This document shows positions 11,891 through 12,364 of a stretch of 12,364 nt of DNA, one piece after another (positions within the stretch are counted from its first letter, which is position 1; each line of letters starts with the position of its first letter). Source of the stretch: JAZLIC01 sp045617225. Lineage in GTDB: Bacteria > Bacillota > Clostridia > Monoglobales > Monoglobaceae. Position numbers and translations under genes: made by a program. The notes beneath the pieces were generated by a model that saw only the letters and a list, made by a program, of their open reading frames with translations, searched no databases and was not told where the DNA came from. Where the stretch lies: the NCBI GenBank assembly GCA_045617225.1, contig JAZLIC010000042.1, positions 1 through 12,364 on the forward strand. Direction: 5' to 3'.

Positions 11891-12364
11891 TCAAAAATTC
11901 CAGTGAATTTCTATGGGTACATTCCTTGTTTTTGGTATTCTTTTGTAAACGACAATATGGTCGATTAAGGTTTCGACGATTTCACGATTCAGACTTTCAA
12001 GCTTTGCATATTTCTCAACGATTTCCCTGCGATTATCTCCGATTTTGATTTTCTCGTCAAGTTCTAAAAGCTCCTTTTCGCCGTCTGCAACCAAATGCTC
12101 CAAACGCTCCTTTTGTGTCACAAAATCCTTTGTAAATGCGGTAAAATCATTTTCGGTTATGATACCCTTTACCTTATCCATATAACAATCCCGAATCCCT
12201 TTTGAGTATTCGTCAATTTTTTTGTTATAGGCGGATAAGTCTTTTTTTATTTTTTCCTTTTGTTCATTCAGTCCGGTGCAAAACTCAATGCAACGCTCGG
12301 CTTCGTCCTTATCAAGATATTCTTTTGCAAGTCTTTTGAGCTCATCAAGCACCATTTTTTCAAG
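11891..12364 (-). CDS. Large serine recombinase, C-terminal part; 5' end outside the window
   Basis: The frame is open to the right edge, leaving 157 codons of the C-terminal region. The segment is rich in Lys and Glu and forms a long predicted coiled coil (EQKEKIKKDLSAYNKKIDEY and later KERLEHLVADGEKELLELDE). It ends with LIDHIVVYKR followed by PIEIHWNF, the usual C-terminal pattern of large serine recombinases of clostridial elements such as the TndX/TnpX type and their relatives. The catalytic serine domain and zinc ribbon lie outside the window. These enzymes integrate and excise elements between short attachment sites. It runs in the same direction as the cotJC fragment, 37 bases past its open frame, and probably made that break. 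Confidence 0.88.
   Translation of the reverse strand, partial: LEKMVLDELKRLAKEYLDKDEAERCIEFCTGLNEQKEKIKKDLSAYNKKIDEYSKGIRDCYMDKVKGIITENDFTAFTKDFVTQKERLEHLVADGEKELLELDEKIKIGDNRREIVEKYAKLESLNREIVETLIDHIVVYKRIPKTRNVPIEIHWNF

Larger units (their letters stand above)
11797..12364. mobile_element. Left end of a serine-recombinase element inserted in cotJC; continues beyond the window
   Basis: The element boundary is inferred from the loss of CotJC similarity at about 11797 and the recombinase gene starting right after it. Its other end, cargo genes and type are not visible. It could be an integrative conjugative element, a prophage, or a skin-like element excised during sporulation. Confidence 0.6.

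Noticed and set aside
11783..12048. Two 61-codon plus-strand frames crossing the cotJC/recombinase junction
   Set aside because: They oppose the real cotJC and recombinase frames, have no ribosome binding site and match nothing I recognise.
1..12364. CRISPR array, tRNA or rRNA genes
   Set aside because: No regularly spaced repeats and no cloverleaf or rRNA-like segments were found in reading either strand.

Overview
The window looks like a chromosomal piece from an anaerobic, probably spore-forming Firmicute of the class Clostridia. The signs are the der-plsY-gpsA and rpsF-ssb-rpsR gene blocks, strong AAGGAGG ribosome binding sites, sigma-A type promoters (TTGACA-N17-TATACT and similar), a bifunctional AdhE under what looks like Rex control, a lysine riboswitch with an intrinsic terminator, and a fragment of the spore-coat gene cotJC. 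The species cannot be named from this sequence.

Layout. Bases 1-2943 (+) are a tight operon: the 3' end of der (ribosome-assembly GTPase), plsY and gpsA (first steps of phospholipid synthesis) and a tcdA-like tRNA-modification gene. A near-symmetric terminator separates it from the convergent rpsF-ssb-rpsR operon (4018 to 2984, -), which has a near-consensus promoter and a structured leader. A cytidylate-kinase-like gene (4278-4910, +) diverges from rpsF and ends at a strong terminator. Next on the minus strand is adhE (8371 to 5732), followed directly by a small aminoglycoside-phosphotransferase-fold kinase gene (5718 to 4969). Two 18-bp Rex-like operators exactly 30 bp apart cover the -10 and -35 boxes of adhE, which predicts control by the NADH/NAD+ ratio.

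From 11474 to 8647 (-) come a DMT/EamA transporter and an NhaC-superfamily antiporter. Between them lies a complete lysine riboswitch (about 10509 to 10351) with antiterminator and terminator. This makes the NhaC-type protein a probable lysine transporter (LysW type) that is shut off when lysine is plentiful.

The right end (about 11603-12364) is a mobile-element junction. The last third of cotJC, a spore-coat manganese-catalase-like gene, is cut off at its 5' side. Just beyond it lies the C-terminal part of a large serine recombinase on the same strand, with two imperfect 25-bp direct repeats between them. The missing 5' part of cotJC should lie beyond the window. Whether this is an ordinary integrative element or a skin-like element excised during sporulation cannot be decided here, and it is the most interesting open question of the window. 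No tRNA, rRNA or CRISPR array was seen.
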